Origin: Sulfurivirga caldicuralii
Lineage (GTDB): Bacteria; Pseudomonadota; Gammaproteobacteria; Thiomicrospirales; Thiomicrospiraceae
Reading direction: 5' to 3'
Length of the DNA: 64,000 bases
NCBI RefSeq assembly: GCF_900141795.1
Contig: NZ_FSRE01000002.1
Location: 455,029-519,028 of the forward strand
The notes below the pieces were generated by a model. The model had not been told where the DNA came from, ran no database searches, and saw only the letters and a list, made by a program, of their open reading frames with translations. The first letter of the stretch is position 1. Every line of letters starts with the position of its first letter. Both the position numbers and the translations under genes were made by a program. Positions 32,501 to 41,914 of this stretch are shown one piece after another.

Positions 32501-34582
32501 TCAATGCATTTGATTGTAGCGTTGCAGCACGCCCGGCAGATCCAGAATCAGGGCAATACTGCCATTGCCGGTGATGGTGGCGCCTGCATAGCCGGCCACT
32601 TTCTGCAGCATGACGCCCAGCGGCTTGATAACCACCTCTTCCTGGCCCTTGACCTGCTGCACCACCAGCCCAACACGCTGGCCGCCTACGTTGACGATCA
32701 CCACCTTGTCCCGCTCGGCTTCATTGCCCTCGGGCTGCGGTTCGATATCCGGCGCCAGCCACTCCTGCAGGAAATACAGAGGAATGCTGCGTTCGCGCAG
32801 CTGCACCATCATCTGTCCATCTATGCGGTTGGTTTCATCGGGGTTGTAGTCGAAGATCTCCTGCACACTGGTCAGAGGAATGGAATAGCTGTCCTCGCCG
32901 AAGGCCACCATCAGCGTCGGCAGAATCGCCAGCGTCAGCGGCACGCGAATCTTGATCTGCGTTCCCTGACCTTGCACGGAATCGATCTCGATACTGCCGT
33001 TCAGGCGGGTAATCATGCTCTTGACCACATCCATACCCACACCCCGGCCAGAAATATCGCTGATGGTTTCCGCAGTAGAGAAACCGGGCGCCATGATCAG
33101 CTCAAATGCTTCCTTGTCGCTCATCTGCGCAGCGGTCATCTCGTCGATCAGCCCCTTTTCAATCGCCTTGCGCTTGAGCTTTTCAGGGTCCATGCCGCGG
33201 CCATCGTCGGTGATGGATAGGAGGATATGATCCCCCTCCTGTTCCGCCGCGAGAATGATATGTCCCACAGGCGGTTTGCCCGCCTTGATACGCTCTTCAG
33301 GCGGCTCGATGCCATGGTCAACGGAGTTGCGCACCAGGTGCACCAGGGGATCTGCCAAGGCTTCCACCAGGTTCTTGTCCAGATCGGTATCTTCACCGCG
33401 CAGTTCCAGCTCGATCTGCTTACCCAGCTTGCGGGCCAGGTCACGCACCACGCGCGGGAAGCGACCAAATACTTTCTTGACCGGCTGCATGCGCGTTTTC
33501 ATCACGGCGGCCTGCAGGTCGGTGGTGACATGATCCAGATTTGACACCGCATTGGAAATCTCTTCCAGATCCACTTCCTGACCATTGCGCAGCGTGAGCA
33601 GGCGGTTGCGCACCAATACCAGCTCACCCACCAGGTTCATGATCTCATCCAGCCGCTTGGTGTCCACGCGCACCGTACTTTCAGACTTGGCAGCCGGTGC
33701 AGTCGATTCGGCCTTTGGCTCGGCCGCCTTTGTTTTATCCGCAGGCATGGCAGGTTCCTCGTTCACTTGCCTGATTTGTGAATGTTCAGCAACGGCAGCT
33801 GGCTGAGAAGAAGTACCCGTTTCAGCTGGGGCCGGCTCGGGTTCAACGTGGTCTGCCCCATCCGACTCGGCAGCGCTTTCCACCTGTGAAAGCTTCTCTT
33901 CACGCATCTGCAGCAGCTGCTCGAATTCTTCATCGGTAATGTCTTCGTCGGGATCCCACCCTTCCGGCAACTCCAGCGGCACTTCGGCGAGCGCCTTGTT
34001 GTCGTCGTCTGCGCCGACTTCTCCGGCCGCCAGCTTTTGCTCGCGCATCTGCAGCAGCAATTCAAATTCTTCATCGGTAATGTCATCATCCGGATCCCAG
34101 TCTTCCGGCAATTCCAGCGGTACCTCGGCCACAGCAGCCGTTTCGCTCATGGTGGTATCCGATGCGGATGACGACTCTGTGCTTTCGGAAGGCGTCGCCG
34201 AACCGCCCTTGACCAGGGCATCCAGCCGGGCAAGCAGGTCGGGATCCACGTCTTCAAATTCGCGCTCCCCCTCCTGCAGGCGATTGATCATGTCGGTAAT
34301 GGTGTCGTACACCTGCAGGATGATGTCCGCCACCTCAGGCGTATAGGTCATCTCGCTGTTGCGAATCTTGTCGAACACATTTTCCGCGCGATGGCACACC
34401 TCTACCAGCGGCTTGATGCCGATAAACCCGGCTCCCCCCTTGATGGTATGGAACGCACGAAAGATGGCGTTGAGCAGCTCGATATCATCCGGGACCTGTT
34501 CAAGGTCCACCAGCTGTTCGTTCAACTGCTCCAGAAGATCCTGCGCTTCGGCGAGAAAGTCCTGCAAAATGTCTTCGTCCAC
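32501..34582 (-). CDS. cheA: Chemotaxis histidine kinase CheA
   Basis: Central chemotaxis kinase, 693 aa. Start is GTG 34582 (MDEDILQDFLAEAQ) with GGGAG upstream; the longer frame lacks a ribosome site and runs into the promoter. Order: HPt domain (about 1-105, with FHTIKGGAGF phospho-His), a long acidic linker containing a 47-aa tandem duplication, dimerisation helices (VDTKRLDEIMNLVGELV), HATPase (VRNSVDHGIEPPEER, GRGMD, GRGVGMDVV) and a CheW-like domain. The linker replaces the usual P2 CheY-docking region. Confidence 0.95.
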   Translation of the reverse strand: MDEDILQDFLAEAQDLLEQLNEQLVDLEQVPDDIELLNAIFRAFHTIKGGAGFIGIKPLVEVCHRAENVFDKIRNSEMTYTPEVADIILQVYDTITDMINRLQEGEREFEDVDPDLLARLDALVKGGSATPSESTESSSASDTTMSETAAVAEVPLELPEDWDPDDDITDEEFELLLQMREQKLAAGEVGADDDNKALAEVPLELPEGWDPDEDITDEEFEQLLQMREEKLSQVESAAESDGADHVEPEPAPAETGTSSQPAAVAEHSQIRQVNEEPAMPADKTKAAEPKAESTAPAAKSESTVRVDTKRLDEIMNLVGELVLVRNRLLTLRNGQEVDLEEISNAVSNLDHVTTDLQAAVMKTRMQPVKKVFGRFPRVVRDLARKLGKQIELELRGEDTDLDKNLVEALADPLVHLVRNSVDHGIEPPEERIKAGKPPVGHIILAAEQEGDHILLSITDDGRGMDPEKLKRKAIEKGLIDEMTAAQMSDKEAFELIMAPGFSTAETISDISGRGVGMDVVKSMITRLNGSIEIDSVQGQGTQIKIRVPLTLAILPTLMVAFGEDSYSIPLTSVQEIFDYNPDETNRIDGQMMVQLRERSIPLYFLQEWLAPDIEPQPEGNEAERDKVVIVNVGGQRVGLVVQQVKGQEEVVIKPLGVMLQKVAGYAGATITGNGSIALILDLPGVLQRYNQMH
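33853..34134 (-). repeat. 47-codon tandem duplication in the cheA linker
   Basis: Two copies of a 141-bp unit encode EVPLELPE(D/G)WDPD(D/E)DITDEEFE(L/Q)LLQMRE. The most similar parts of the two copies are at about 33895-33993 and 34036-34134. Confidence 0.8.
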
Positions 34583-34626
34583 GGCTTGCTCCCTGTGTAA
34601 TTTTTGACGTTGGACGCGGGGAATAA

Positions 34627-34642
34627 AGCAAGGCTCATGCCA
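34627..34642 (-). promoter_or_regulatory. Sigma-54 promoter of cheA-cheW
   Basis: TGGCATGAGCCTTGCT on the minus strand: GG and GC are 10 bp apart (-24/-12). It lies between the cheZ terminator and cheA, 45 bp before the GTG. Confidence 0.7.
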
Positions 34643-34650
34643 TATAACGA

Positions 34651-34672
34651 AAAAGGGGCCGAAGCCCCTTTT
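34651..34672 (-). terminator. Rho-independent terminator of cheZ
   Basis: 9-bp stem AAAAGGGGC/GCCCCTTTT closed by a stable TTCG-type loop; the minus strand continues with further T residues. It isolates cheA-cheW from the fliA-cheY-cheZ transcript. Confidence 0.85.
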
Positions 34673-34683
34673 GACGAAAACGA

Positions 34684-35313
34684 TCAAATCCCGAGCGAAT
34701 CAAGCAGATCATCCACCTCATCCTGAGAGGACACACTGTCCTGTTTGCTCTTGGCTGTAACATTGGGCCCTACCCCTTTCATGATGTCCTCGTTTCGGGA
34801 GGGCTTTTCTGTCCCGGTTGCCTTCACTAGCGTGTCAAGAATCTGGTTCATTTCCGCCAACGCAGGAATCATGCGCTTGAGAATCTGGCCGGTCAGATCC
34901 TGATATTCCTGCGCCATCACCAGGTCCTGGGTGCGCTTGAGCATGATCTGAATCAGCGCCCTGTCTTCATCACTGTCTGCCTTCTCCAGCAGGGTGTGCA
35001 GGCCTTCGCTGAGCTCATCCGCAATATCAAGACTGGTGTTGGCGGACTTTTCCGTTTCTTCCAGAATGTATTTCAGGCGTTCCGCCGCATCGCTCAATTG
35101 GGCGCTGGCTTCGATAATATTGCCCTGCTCATCTTCAGAGCCGGCCACATCAAGCATCTGCTTCAAATCTTTCAGCTGTTCGGCCACTTTGATTTCGTGA
35201 AGGACGGTCAGCCAGTCCAGATGGTGCTCGATCTGTTCCATGTCATTGGCTGCAACCGCTTTGCACAACTGGTTGAGCCGATCCTTCATTTTGGCGGTCA
35301 GTTTGGTGTCCAT
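34684..35313 (-). CDS. cheZ: CheY-phosphate phosphatase CheZ
   Basis: Speeds dephosphorylation of CheY-P. 209 aa, a long helical hairpin; active-site region EYQDLTGQ with the catalytic Gln, and the C-terminal CheY-binding peptide SQDEVDDLLDSLGI. AAAGGATC precedes the ATG. The 107-bp gap to cheY contains an eight-copy heptanucleotide repeat. Confidence 0.93.
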   Translation of the reverse strand: MDTKLTAKMKDRLNQLCKAVAANDMEQIEHHLDWLTVLHEIKVAEQLKDLKQMLDVAGSEDEQGNIIEASAQLSDAAERLKYILEETEKSANTSLDIADELSEGLHTLLEKADSDEDRALIQIMLKRTQDLVMAQEYQDLTGQILKRMIPALAEMNQILDTLVKATGTEKPSRNEDIMKGVGPNVTAKSKQDSVSSQDEVDDLLDSLGI

Positions 35314-35351
35314 GGGGGATCCTTTCGTTTTCTGGTCGGACGCGTGATGCC

Positions 35352-35407
35352 TTAATCTTTAATCTTTAATCTTTAATCTTTAATCTTTAATCTTTAATCT
35401 TTAATCT
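35352..35407. repeat. Heptanucleotide tandem repeat (TTAATCT)x8
   Basis: Eight perfect head-to-tail copies of TTAATCT (AGATTAA on the coding strand), followed by degenerate remnants to about 35420. It lies between the cheY stop and cheZ, 38 bp upstream of the cheZ ATG, in the untranslated leader. Confidence 0.95.
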
Positions 35408-35420
35408 TTTTATAATCTTT

Positions 35421-35849
35421 TTATTTGGCGGCACCAGCCTGCTTTTTCTTCGCCATGCGGGCGTTGTAGCGTTCAAACACCTTTTCCAATTTCTCAGCCA
35501 GTGTCGCGGCAGTAAAGGGCTTGACGATATAGCCATCCACCCCGGCCTGTGCTGCTTCCAGAATCTGGCTCTTCTTGGCTTCGGCGGTAATCAGCAGGAA
35601 GGCGGTATCCTTCAGTTTTTCGTCCGCACGCACACGCTTGAGCAGCTCGATGCCGGTCATTTTTGGCATGTTCCAGTCGCTGACGATTAACTGATACTTG
35701 CCGCTCTGCACCATGGGCCATGCGGTGGCGCCATCATCGGCCTCGTCAAAGTTTTTGAAGCCCAACTCCTTGAGCAGGTTCTTCACGATTCGACGCATGG
35801 TGGAAAAGTCATCCACCACCAAAATGTTGATATCGCGATCGATATTCAT
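35421..35849 (-). CDS. cheY: Chemotaxis response regulator CheY
   Basis: Single receiver domain that binds FliM when phosphorylated and changes motor rotation. 142 aa; acidic pocket Asp13-Asp14, phosphorylation site Asp58 (VSDWNMP), switch Thr in LLITAEA, and Lys in VKPF. A Lys/Ala-rich tail of about 14 residues extends beyond the domain. Located after fliA, as in polar-flagellated relatives. Confidence 0.95.
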   Translation of the reverse strand: MNIDRDINILVVDDFSTMRRIVKNLLKELGFKNFDEADDGATAWPMVQSGKYQLIVSDWNMPKMTGIELLKRVRADEKLKDTAFLLITAEAKKSQILEAAQAGVDGYIVKPFTAATLAEKLEKVFERYNARMAKKKQAGAAK

Positions 35850-35865
35850 TCGATTCTCCCGTCTG

Positions 35866-36591
35866 TTATATCCAGTTCTTCAGGCGCGCCCGCAGACGCT
35901 TGATGGCCTGGCTGTGCAGCTGGCTGACGCGCGACTCGCTCACACCCAGCACTTCGCCAATTTCCTTCAGGTTCAGTTCTTCGTCGTAATACAGTGCCAT
36001 CACCAGCTTTTCCTTTTCAGGCAGGCGGCCAATTTCTTCCGCCAGCGCATTCTGAAAGGCATCATCCATCACTTCCCGCAAGGGGGTTGGACCGTGGGAC
36101 ACCAGCTGATCTTCGTTCAACTCGTCGTGATCCGGCTCATCTATGGAAAGCAGCTGGGCCGAATTGGTATCCTGAAGGATCTTATGATACTCGGTCAGGG
36201 TCAGCCCCAGCACCTCGGCCACTTCTTCGTCCCGCGCTTCACGCCCCTCCCGTGCTTCGACCACTGCAATGGCCTCACTGACCTCTCGGGCCTTCTTGTG
36301 CACGGAGCGGGGCGTCCAGTCGCCGCGACGAATTTCGTCGAGCATGGCACCACGAATGCGGATACCGGCATAGGTTTCGAAGGTGGCGCCCTGATCGTTG
36401 CGGAAATTTTGCATGGCCTCGATCAGCCCCAGCACTCCTGCTTGGATCAGATCATCCACCAGCACACTTTCCGGAAGGCGTCCTTTCAAGTGCCAGGCAA
36501 TGCGTTTAACCAACGGCAGATAACTCTCCACATCACCCAGTTCAGGTGAGCTACTTCGAGCCACTTTTTCGTATGCGCTTGCGCCCTTCAT
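35866..36591 (-). CDS. fliA: Flagellar sigma factor 28
   Basis: RNA polymerase sigma-28 for late flagellar and chemotaxis genes. 241 aa with region 2 ([20 protein letters not shown]), region 3, and region 4 helix-turn-helix ([31 protein letters not shown]). Matching sigma-28 promoters are visible before flagellin and fliD. Lies 15 bp after flhG. Confidence 0.95.
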   Translation of the reverse strand: MKGASAYEKVARSSSPELGDVESYLPLVKRIAWHLKGRLPESVLVDDLIQAGVLGLIEAMQNFRNDQGATFETYAGIRIRGAMLDEIRRGDWTPRSVHKKAREVSEAIAVVEAREGREARDEEVAEVLGLTLTEYHKILQDTNSAQLLSIDEPDHDELNEDQLVSHGPTPLREVMDDAFQNALAEEIGRLPEKEKLVMALYYDEELNLKEIGEVLGVSESRVSQLHSQAIKRLRARLKNWI

Positions 36592-36606
36592 CCGCTACTG
36601 GCTCTC

Positions 36607-37536
36607 CTATCCCTGAAACAGGTTTTCCACGAAAAACTGAATATACCCGGTGGCCCCCTGTGGCACCGGCCAGCGATTGACCTGTTCGGCAATCTGCCGG
36701 AAGGCGCCGGCAGATACGCTGGTGGGATTATAAAGGGTAACGGGCACCTGTTTCTGCACGGCTTCTTTCAGCGCCGGGTCAAACGGAACCGTACCCAGAT
36801 ACTCCAGCTGCACGTTGTCCAGAAAACGCTCGGTTACGGTCGCCAGCTTCAGAAACAGTTTGCGCCCATGCTGCTCGCTCTGGGCCATATTGGCCAGCAC
36901 GCGGAAATGATTAAGCTGATAATCCCGGTTGAGCACCTTGATCAGTGCGTAGGCGTCAGTCAGTGAAGCCGGTTCGTCGCACACGACCACCACCACTTCC
37001 TGCGCTGCCTGGCAAAAGGTTGCCACACTGCTGGCAATGCCTGCCGCCGTATCCACAATGAGCACATCCAGATCGTTGGCAAGCTCGGAAAAGGCGTGCA
37101 CGATGCCTGCATTCTCCAGTGCACTCAGCTCCGCCATACGCTTGACGCCCGACGCGGCCGGAATGACCTTGAGGCCGCCCGGCCCCTCTACAATCACCTC
37201 GCGCAGGCTTTTCTGGCCATCCAGCACGTGAGACAGGTTATATTGCGGGCTCAACCCCAGCATGATGTCCACATTGGCCAGCCCCATGTCTGCGTCCATG
37301 AGCAGAACCCGGTTGCCCTTCGCGCTCAGGGCCACACCAAGATTGACGGAGACATTTGTCTTACCCACACCGCCCTTGCCGCTGGTGACGGCAATCACAC
37401 GCACCGGCTTGCCAGAGGGGGGGTCCCCGACTTTTTCGGGGGCCGTTTTTTTCGCCGCCGCTGCAGTGGGATTCGACGTGCTTCCTGCCGGCTTTTTCTG
37501 CATGGCGCGCAGTCCTGCCGCCTGATCAGTGTGCAT
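36607..37536 (-). CDS. flhG: Flagellar number regulator FlhG (FleN), MinD-like ATPase
   Basis: ParA/MinD-type ATPase that limits flagellar number and antagonises the FleQ-type activator. 309 aa. The N-terminal DQAAGLR (residues 4-10) is the motif known to stimulate FlhF GTPase. Deviant Walker A is GKGGVGKT. The linker between them (about 11-45) contains the dispersed element copy D, encoding EKVGDPP. It overlaps flhF by 11 bp. Confidence 0.93.
   Translation of the reverse strand: MHTDQAAGLRAMQKKPAGSTSNPTAAAAKKTAPEKVGDPPSGKPVRVIAVTSGKGGVGKTNVSVNLGVALSAKGNRVLLMDADMGLANVDIMLGLSPQYNLSHVLDGQKSLREVIVEGPGGLKVIPAASGVKRMAELSALENAGIVHAFSELANDLDVLIVDTAAGIASSVATFCQAAQEVVVVVCDEPASLTDAYALIKVLNRDYQLNHFRVLANMAQSEQHGRKLFLKLATVTERFLDNVQLEYLGTVPFDPALKEAVQKQVPVTLYNPTSVSAGAFRQIAEQVNRWPVPQGATGYIQFFVENLFQG
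37419..37436 (+). repeat. Dispersed GGGGGTCCCCGAC element, copy D (in flhG)
   Basis: GGGGGTCCCCGACTTTTT with the downstream second half CGTTTTTTT. In the flhG frame it encodes EKVGDPP at residues 34-40, in the linker before the ATPase domain. Confidence 0.85.
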
Positions 37537-38653
37537 CGAAATACTCCTTGCCCAATCCCAGTTTGAACGCCATGTCGGCGCGTTCGTCCGTCTGCTGCGC
37601 CCCCAATACGATGGCGCGATCGATCAATTCCTGCGGATCCGCGACCTGCAGATCTTCCGGCACCCGCTGCCCTTCGGAAAAGTAGGTCAGCGGCAGGCCG
37701 GTTTCCGTCGCCAGCGTCAGCGCACTGCCCAGCTGGGTGGCTTCATCAAGCTTGGTGAACAGAAGGCCATCCAGCTTCAACTGCCCGAAGGCCTCAACCA
37801 CTTCGCGCATCACCTTCAGCGGCGTGGCTGCCGAGAGCACGAGCAGATTGCGCACCGGCAAGCCCCCTCCCTGTCGGTTGGTCGCCTGCTGGGCAATGCG
37901 AATGTCCCTCTGGCTCATGCCTGCCGTATCGATCAGCACCAGTTTCTTGCCGCGCAGACCCATCAGCAGCGTGACCAGTTCACTCTGATCCCGAGCCACA
38001 TGCACCGGCACGCCCATCAGGTCCGCAAAGGTCTGCAATTGCGCCTGCGCCCCTATTTTATAGCAATCGGTGGTCACCAGCGCCAGCTGGCTCGCGCCCT
38101 GTCGCATGACGAAACGGCCTGCCAGCTTGGCGATGGTGGTGGTCTTGCCTACACCGGTTGGTCCCACCAGCGCAACGATACCGCCCTGCCGGCTAATGTC
38201 CCGCTCGCTGGGCTTCAGCCCTTGAGCAACCAGCCCAAGCAGTTGCGACCACGCCGCATCTTCATCTGTAATCGGCTCAACCTGCTGAAGCAAGCTTTGG
38301 GCCAGCTCCCAGCCGATGCCCATATTCAGCAGTTTTTTCAAAAGAAAAACGCGCTGGGGTGCCTGCTGCTCGGCCTGACCCCACGCCAATCCGGCCATCT
38401 GCTGCTCCAGCAATTGACGCATGTACTGCAGCTCGGACGAGAGTCGTTCCAGCTCAGCACTGTTGGCAGGTGCCCGAGGGGCAGCAGGGCGCTCCAGCGA
38501 AACCGGGGCCTCGACATCATCCATGGCAGCCACCACTTCGTACTGACCGTTTTCCTGCCGCGAGGAGAGGATGACCGCATCCGGCCCCAGGGTTGCCTTG
38601 ACTTCCGCCAGCGCCGCCTTGAGCGTGGGGGCAACAAAACGACGCATTTTCAT
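37526..38653 (-). CDS. flhF: Flagellar SRP-like GTPase FlhF
   Basis: SRP-family GTPase that sets the polar site of flagellar assembly. 375 aa: an N-terminal B domain (about 1-100) opening MKMRRFVAPTLKAALAEVKA, then the NG domain with P-loop GPTGVGKTTTIAKLAGRF, G3 DTAGMSQRD and G4 TKLDEA. Overlaps flhA by 4 bp and flhG by 11 bp. Confidence 0.95.
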   Translation of the reverse strand: MKMRRFVAPTLKAALAEVKATLGPDAVILSSRQENGQYEVVAAMDDVEAPVSLERPAAPRAPANSAELERLSSELQYMRQLLEQQMAGLAWGQAEQQAPQRVFLLKKLLNMGIGWELAQSLLQQVEPITDEDAAWSQLLGLVAQGLKPSERDISRQGGIVALVGPTGVGKTTTIAKLAGRFVMRQGASQLALVTTDCYKIGAQAQLQTFADLMGVPVHVARDQSELVTLLMGLRGKKLVLIDTAGMSQRDIRIAQQATNRQGGGLPVRNLLVLSAATPLKVMREVVEAFGQLKLDGLLFTKLDEATQLGSALTLATETGLPLTYFSEGQRVPEDLQVADPQELIDRAIVLGAQQTDERADMAFKLGLGKEYFDAH

Positions 38654-40761
38654 GGGGATGCCCCTTCAGCGTTGTGCTGCTGGCCAACGGATGCCACCAC
38701 ATTGATCTGGCGGTTTTCCGGCACTTCCGTATAGGCGAGCACGTGCAGATTGGGCAGGCTGTAGCGGAACAGCCGCGCCAGTGCGGCACGGATCTGCGGT
38801 GCCACCAGCAGGACCGGCGTGTGTCCCTGAGTTTCCAGCTGCTGCACCTGCTCTGCCAGCGCGGTATAGAGCCGTTCGGCCAGTCCCGGATCGATGGTGA
38901 TCTGTCCCGGCGGGGAGTTCTGTGCCGCCTGCAGCAGCAGCTGCTCCAGAGACGGATCCAGCGTAATCACGTGCAGTGGCGCATCCCCCGGCGCCAGCAT
39001 GTCAACGATGGCACGCCCCAGAGCCGCACGCACGTATTGGGTGAGTTGCTCGGGATCCTGTGTCTGCGTGGCGTATTCATTAAGCGTCTGCAGGATGGTG
39101 CGCAGATCGCGAATCGGCACCTTTTCACGCAGCAGGTTCTGCAATACCTTCACCACAGTTGCCAGCGGCAGTTTGTCCGGTACCAGCTCCTCCACCAGTT
39201 TTGGCGAGTGCTCGCGCACGCGGTCCAGCAGCTTCTGCACTTCATCAGGACCGAGCAGCTGCCAGGCATACTCCTGAATGATCTGACTCAGGTGGGTCGC
39301 TATGACCGTGCTGGCATCCACCACGGTGTAGCCCATGGCCTGGGCATGATCCCGCTCCGATGGACTGATCCACAGCGCATCCAGCCCGAAAGCGGGATCC
39401 TTGGTTGGGATGCCCTCCACCTCGCCATATACCTGGCCCGGATTGATGGCGAGCTCCCGGTCCGGATAGACCTCACCCTCGCCGGCGGTAACCCCCATGA
39501 CCTGAATGCGATACTGGGTCGGCTTGAGCTCCAGGTTGTCACGAATATGCACCGGGGGAATGAGGAAACCCAGTTCCTGCGACAGCTTGCGCCGCACCCC
39601 TTTGATACGATCCAGCAGTTCGCCGCCCTGATTCTTGTCCACCAGCGGAATGAGACGATACCCCACTTCCAGTCCCAGCGGATCCACCTGCCCCACATCA
39701 TCCCAGCCCACGTCCTGCGGTGCCTGCGTCTCCTCTTCTTCAACCTCTTCCAGCGCGGCCTCGTCACTGACCTGCGCTGCCTCCCGGGACACATACCATG
39801 CCAATGCGGCCAGGGCTGCCGCCAGAGAGAGAAACGCAAAATTGGGCATGCCCGGAATGACGCCGATGATGGCCATAATGCCCGCCGTCACCGCCAGCAC
39901 TTTCGGATTGGCAAACAGCTGTTTCTGCACCTGCCGGCTCATGTCATTGCTGTCGCTGTTGACACGGGTAATGATGATGGCGGTGGCTGTGGAGAGCAGG
40001 ATGGAGGGAATCTGCGCTACCAGGCCGTCACCGATGGTCAGCAGCGTATAGGTCTGAATGGCGTCGCTGAAACTCATGTTGTGCTGCAGCAGACCGATAA
40101 AAAGACCACCGACGATGTTGATAAACAGAATGACAATGCCGGCCACTGCATCGCCGCGCACGAACTTGCTGGCACCATCCATGGCACCGTAGAAGTCCGC
40201 CTCCATGGCGATCTCCTTGCGGCGCTGCTGAGCCTCTTCCTGCGTGATCAACCCCGCGTTCAAATCCGCATCGATGGCCATCTGCTTGCCGGGCATGGAA
40301 TCCAGCGTGAAGCGAGCGCTCACTTCAGCCACACGAGTCGCACCCTTGGTGACCACGACAAAGTTAATCACCACCAGAATGGCGAACACCACCAGACCCA
40401 CCGCATAGTTGCCACCGATGACAAACTCACCGAAGGATTCGATCACCTTGCCGGCGGCATCCGGGCCGTTATGCCCTTCCAGCAGAATAACCCGTGTCGA
40501 AGCGATGTTGAGTGCAAGACGGAAAAGCGTGGTGACCAGAATAATGGTGGGAAAGATGGCGAATTCGAGCGGGCGCTTGACGTAAAGCGTGACAACCAGA
40601 ACAACCAGCGACAGGGCAATGTTAAAAGTAAAAAAGACATCGAGCAGGAACGGCGGCAGCGGGATGGTAATCAGCCCCAGCAGTGCCAGAACGGCGATCG
40701 GCACCCCAAGGCCACTGCCAGCGCCCTGCTTGATCTTTTCCCACACAGCCGTCAATGTCAT
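38650..40761 (-). CDS. flhA: Flagellar export apparatus protein FlhA
   Basis: Export-gate component of the flagellar type III system. 703 aa: an N-terminal half with about eight membrane spans, the conserved cytoplasmic FHIPEP loop (VAEVSARFTLDSMPGKQMAI), and a cytosolic C-terminal domain that docks chaperone-substrate complexes (from about 350). 19 bp after flhB. Confidence 0.96.
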   Translation of the reverse strand: MTLTAVWEKIKQGAGSGLGVPIAVLALLGLITIPLPPFLLDVFFTFNIALSLVVLVVTLYVKRPLEFAIFPTIILVTTLFRLALNIASTRVILLEGHNGPDAAGKVIESFGEFVIGGNYAVGLVVFAILVVINFVVVTKGATRVAEVSARFTLDSMPGKQMAIDADLNAGLITQEEAQQRRKEIAMEADFYGAMDGASKFVRGDAVAGIVILFINIVGGLFIGLLQHNMSFSDAIQTYTLLTIGDGLVAQIPSILLSTATAIIITRVNSDSNDMSRQVQKQLFANPKVLAVTAGIMAIIGVIPGMPNFAFLSLAAALAALAWYVSREAAQVSDEAALEEVEEEETQAPQDVGWDDVGQVDPLGLEVGYRLIPLVDKNQGGELLDRIKGVRRKLSQELGFLIPPVHIRDNLELKPTQYRIQVMGVTAGEGEVYPDRELAINPGQVYGEVEGIPTKDPAFGLDALWISPSERDHAQAMGYTVVDASTVIATHLSQIIQEYAWQLLGPDEVQKLLDRVREHSPKLVEELVPDKLPLATVVKVLQNLLREKVPIRDLRTILQTLNEYATQTQDPEQLTQYVRAALGRAIVDMLAPGDAPLHVITLDPSLEQLLLQAAQNSPPGQITIDPGLAERLYTALAEQVQQLETQGHTPVLLVAPQIRAALARLFRYSLPNLHVLAYTEVPENRQINVVASVGQQHNAEGASP

Positions 40762-40780
40762 AGGGTGTCGTTCTCAATCC

Positions 40781-41911
40781 TCATGGCGGGGGTTGGGTCA
40801 TCTCTTCCGGCACGGGCAGATGCTCGAAATCCGGCGGTGTGGCCGCCTGGCCATCCCGCAGCTGATAGACATAGGCCAGTACGGCCGCCACGGCGCGGAA
40901 CAGCTGATAGGGAATCGGCGCCCCTTCCTGGGCATTATAGTACAGGGCTCGCGCCAGCGCGGGCGCCTCCACCACGGGCACATGATGCTTTTTCGCCAGG
41001 GTGCGGATCTGGCTCGCCATCAGGTCCGCCCCCATCGCCAGTACAATGGGTTCGCGCATGGTGGCCGGGTCGTACTTGAGCGCCACGGCAAAGTGCGTGG
41101 GGTTGGTGATGACCACGTCGGCCTCAGGCACCTTCTGCAGCATGCGCCGCTGCGCCATCTCATGCTGCAGCTGGCGAATGCGCCCCTTGACCTGCGGATC
41201 CCCTTCCTGCTGCTTGAACTCTTCCTTGACCTCCTGACGGGTCATCATCATCTGCCGAGTATGCTCCCACAGCTGATAGGGCACGTCAATCAGTGCCACC
41301 ACGATGAGCGACAGACTGATCAGGATGAACGACCACACCACGATGCTGGCGGCCTCGCCCATGGCGTTAAGTAGGCTCAATTTGGCCAGTCCCAGCAGCT
41401 GATCCAGCATCTGACCGATCACCAGCACCGCCACCAGCGCCACCAGCGAAACCTTGAGCAGCGCTTTCACCAGCTCCAGCAGATTGCGCAGGGAAAACAG
41501 CTTGGCAAAGCCAGTAATGGGGTTCAGCTTGGCGAAATTGGGCGCCAGCGCCTTGGGCGCAAAGTTCCAACCGCCAATCAGCAGCGGCGAGGCCACGGCA
41601 ATGACCACCATGACAGCAAGAAACGGCCACACAATAGCCCACGCCTGCACAAACAGGCCGATGATCAGCTCCAGATCCTTTTTCAAGTCGAAAGCGTGGG
41701 CGCGATCCAGCGACAGCCCTTCGCGCATCAGCGCCTCGAACTGCTGCACCGTATAAGGACCCAGCACGAGAAAATAGACCCCGGCCCCCAGCAGCATCAG
41801 CACGGTGGCCAGCTCTTTCGAGCGCGGCACCTGTCCCTTTTCACGGGCCTCACGGAGTTTTTTCTCCGTTGGCTGTTCCGACTTTTCCTGACCGTCTGCG
41901 TTTTCTGCCAT
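40781..41911 (-). CDS. flhB: Flagellar export switch protein FlhB
   Basis: Export-gate protein that autocleaves to switch substrate specificity from hook to filament. 376 aa with four membrane spans and the NPTH autocleavage site (Asn270-Pro271) in the cytoplasmic domain. The N-terminus begins with the charged EKSEQPTEKKLREAREKGQVPRS-type family segment. Lies 3 bp after fliR. Confidence 0.96.
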   Translation of the reverse strand: MAENADGQEKSEQPTEKKLREAREKGQVPRSKELATVLMLLGAGVYFLVLGPYTVQQFEALMREGLSLDRAHAFDLKKDLELIIGLFVQAWAIVWPFLAVMVVIAVASPLLIGGWNFAPKALAPNFAKLNPITGFAKLFSLRNLLELVKALLKVSLVALVAVLVIGQMLDQLLGLAKLSLLNAMGEAASIVVWSFILISLSLIVVALIDVPYQLWEHTRQMMMTRQEVKEEFKQQEGDPQVKGRIRQLQHEMAQRRMLQKVPEADVVITNPTHFAVALKYDPATMREPIVLAMGADLMASQIRTLAKKHHVPVVEAPALARALYYNAQEGAPIPYQLFRAVAAVLAYVYQLRDGQAATPPDFEHLPVPEEMTQPPP

Positions 41912-41914
41912 GCC

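Noticed and set aside
35352..35407. Possible CRISPR-like array
   Set aside because: The unit is only 7 bp with no spacers; it is a simple tandem repeat.
38674..41079. 801-codon plus-strand frame across flhA and flhB
   Set aside because: It crosses the boundary of two certain minus-strand genes and its translation is Gln/His/Arg-rich noise.
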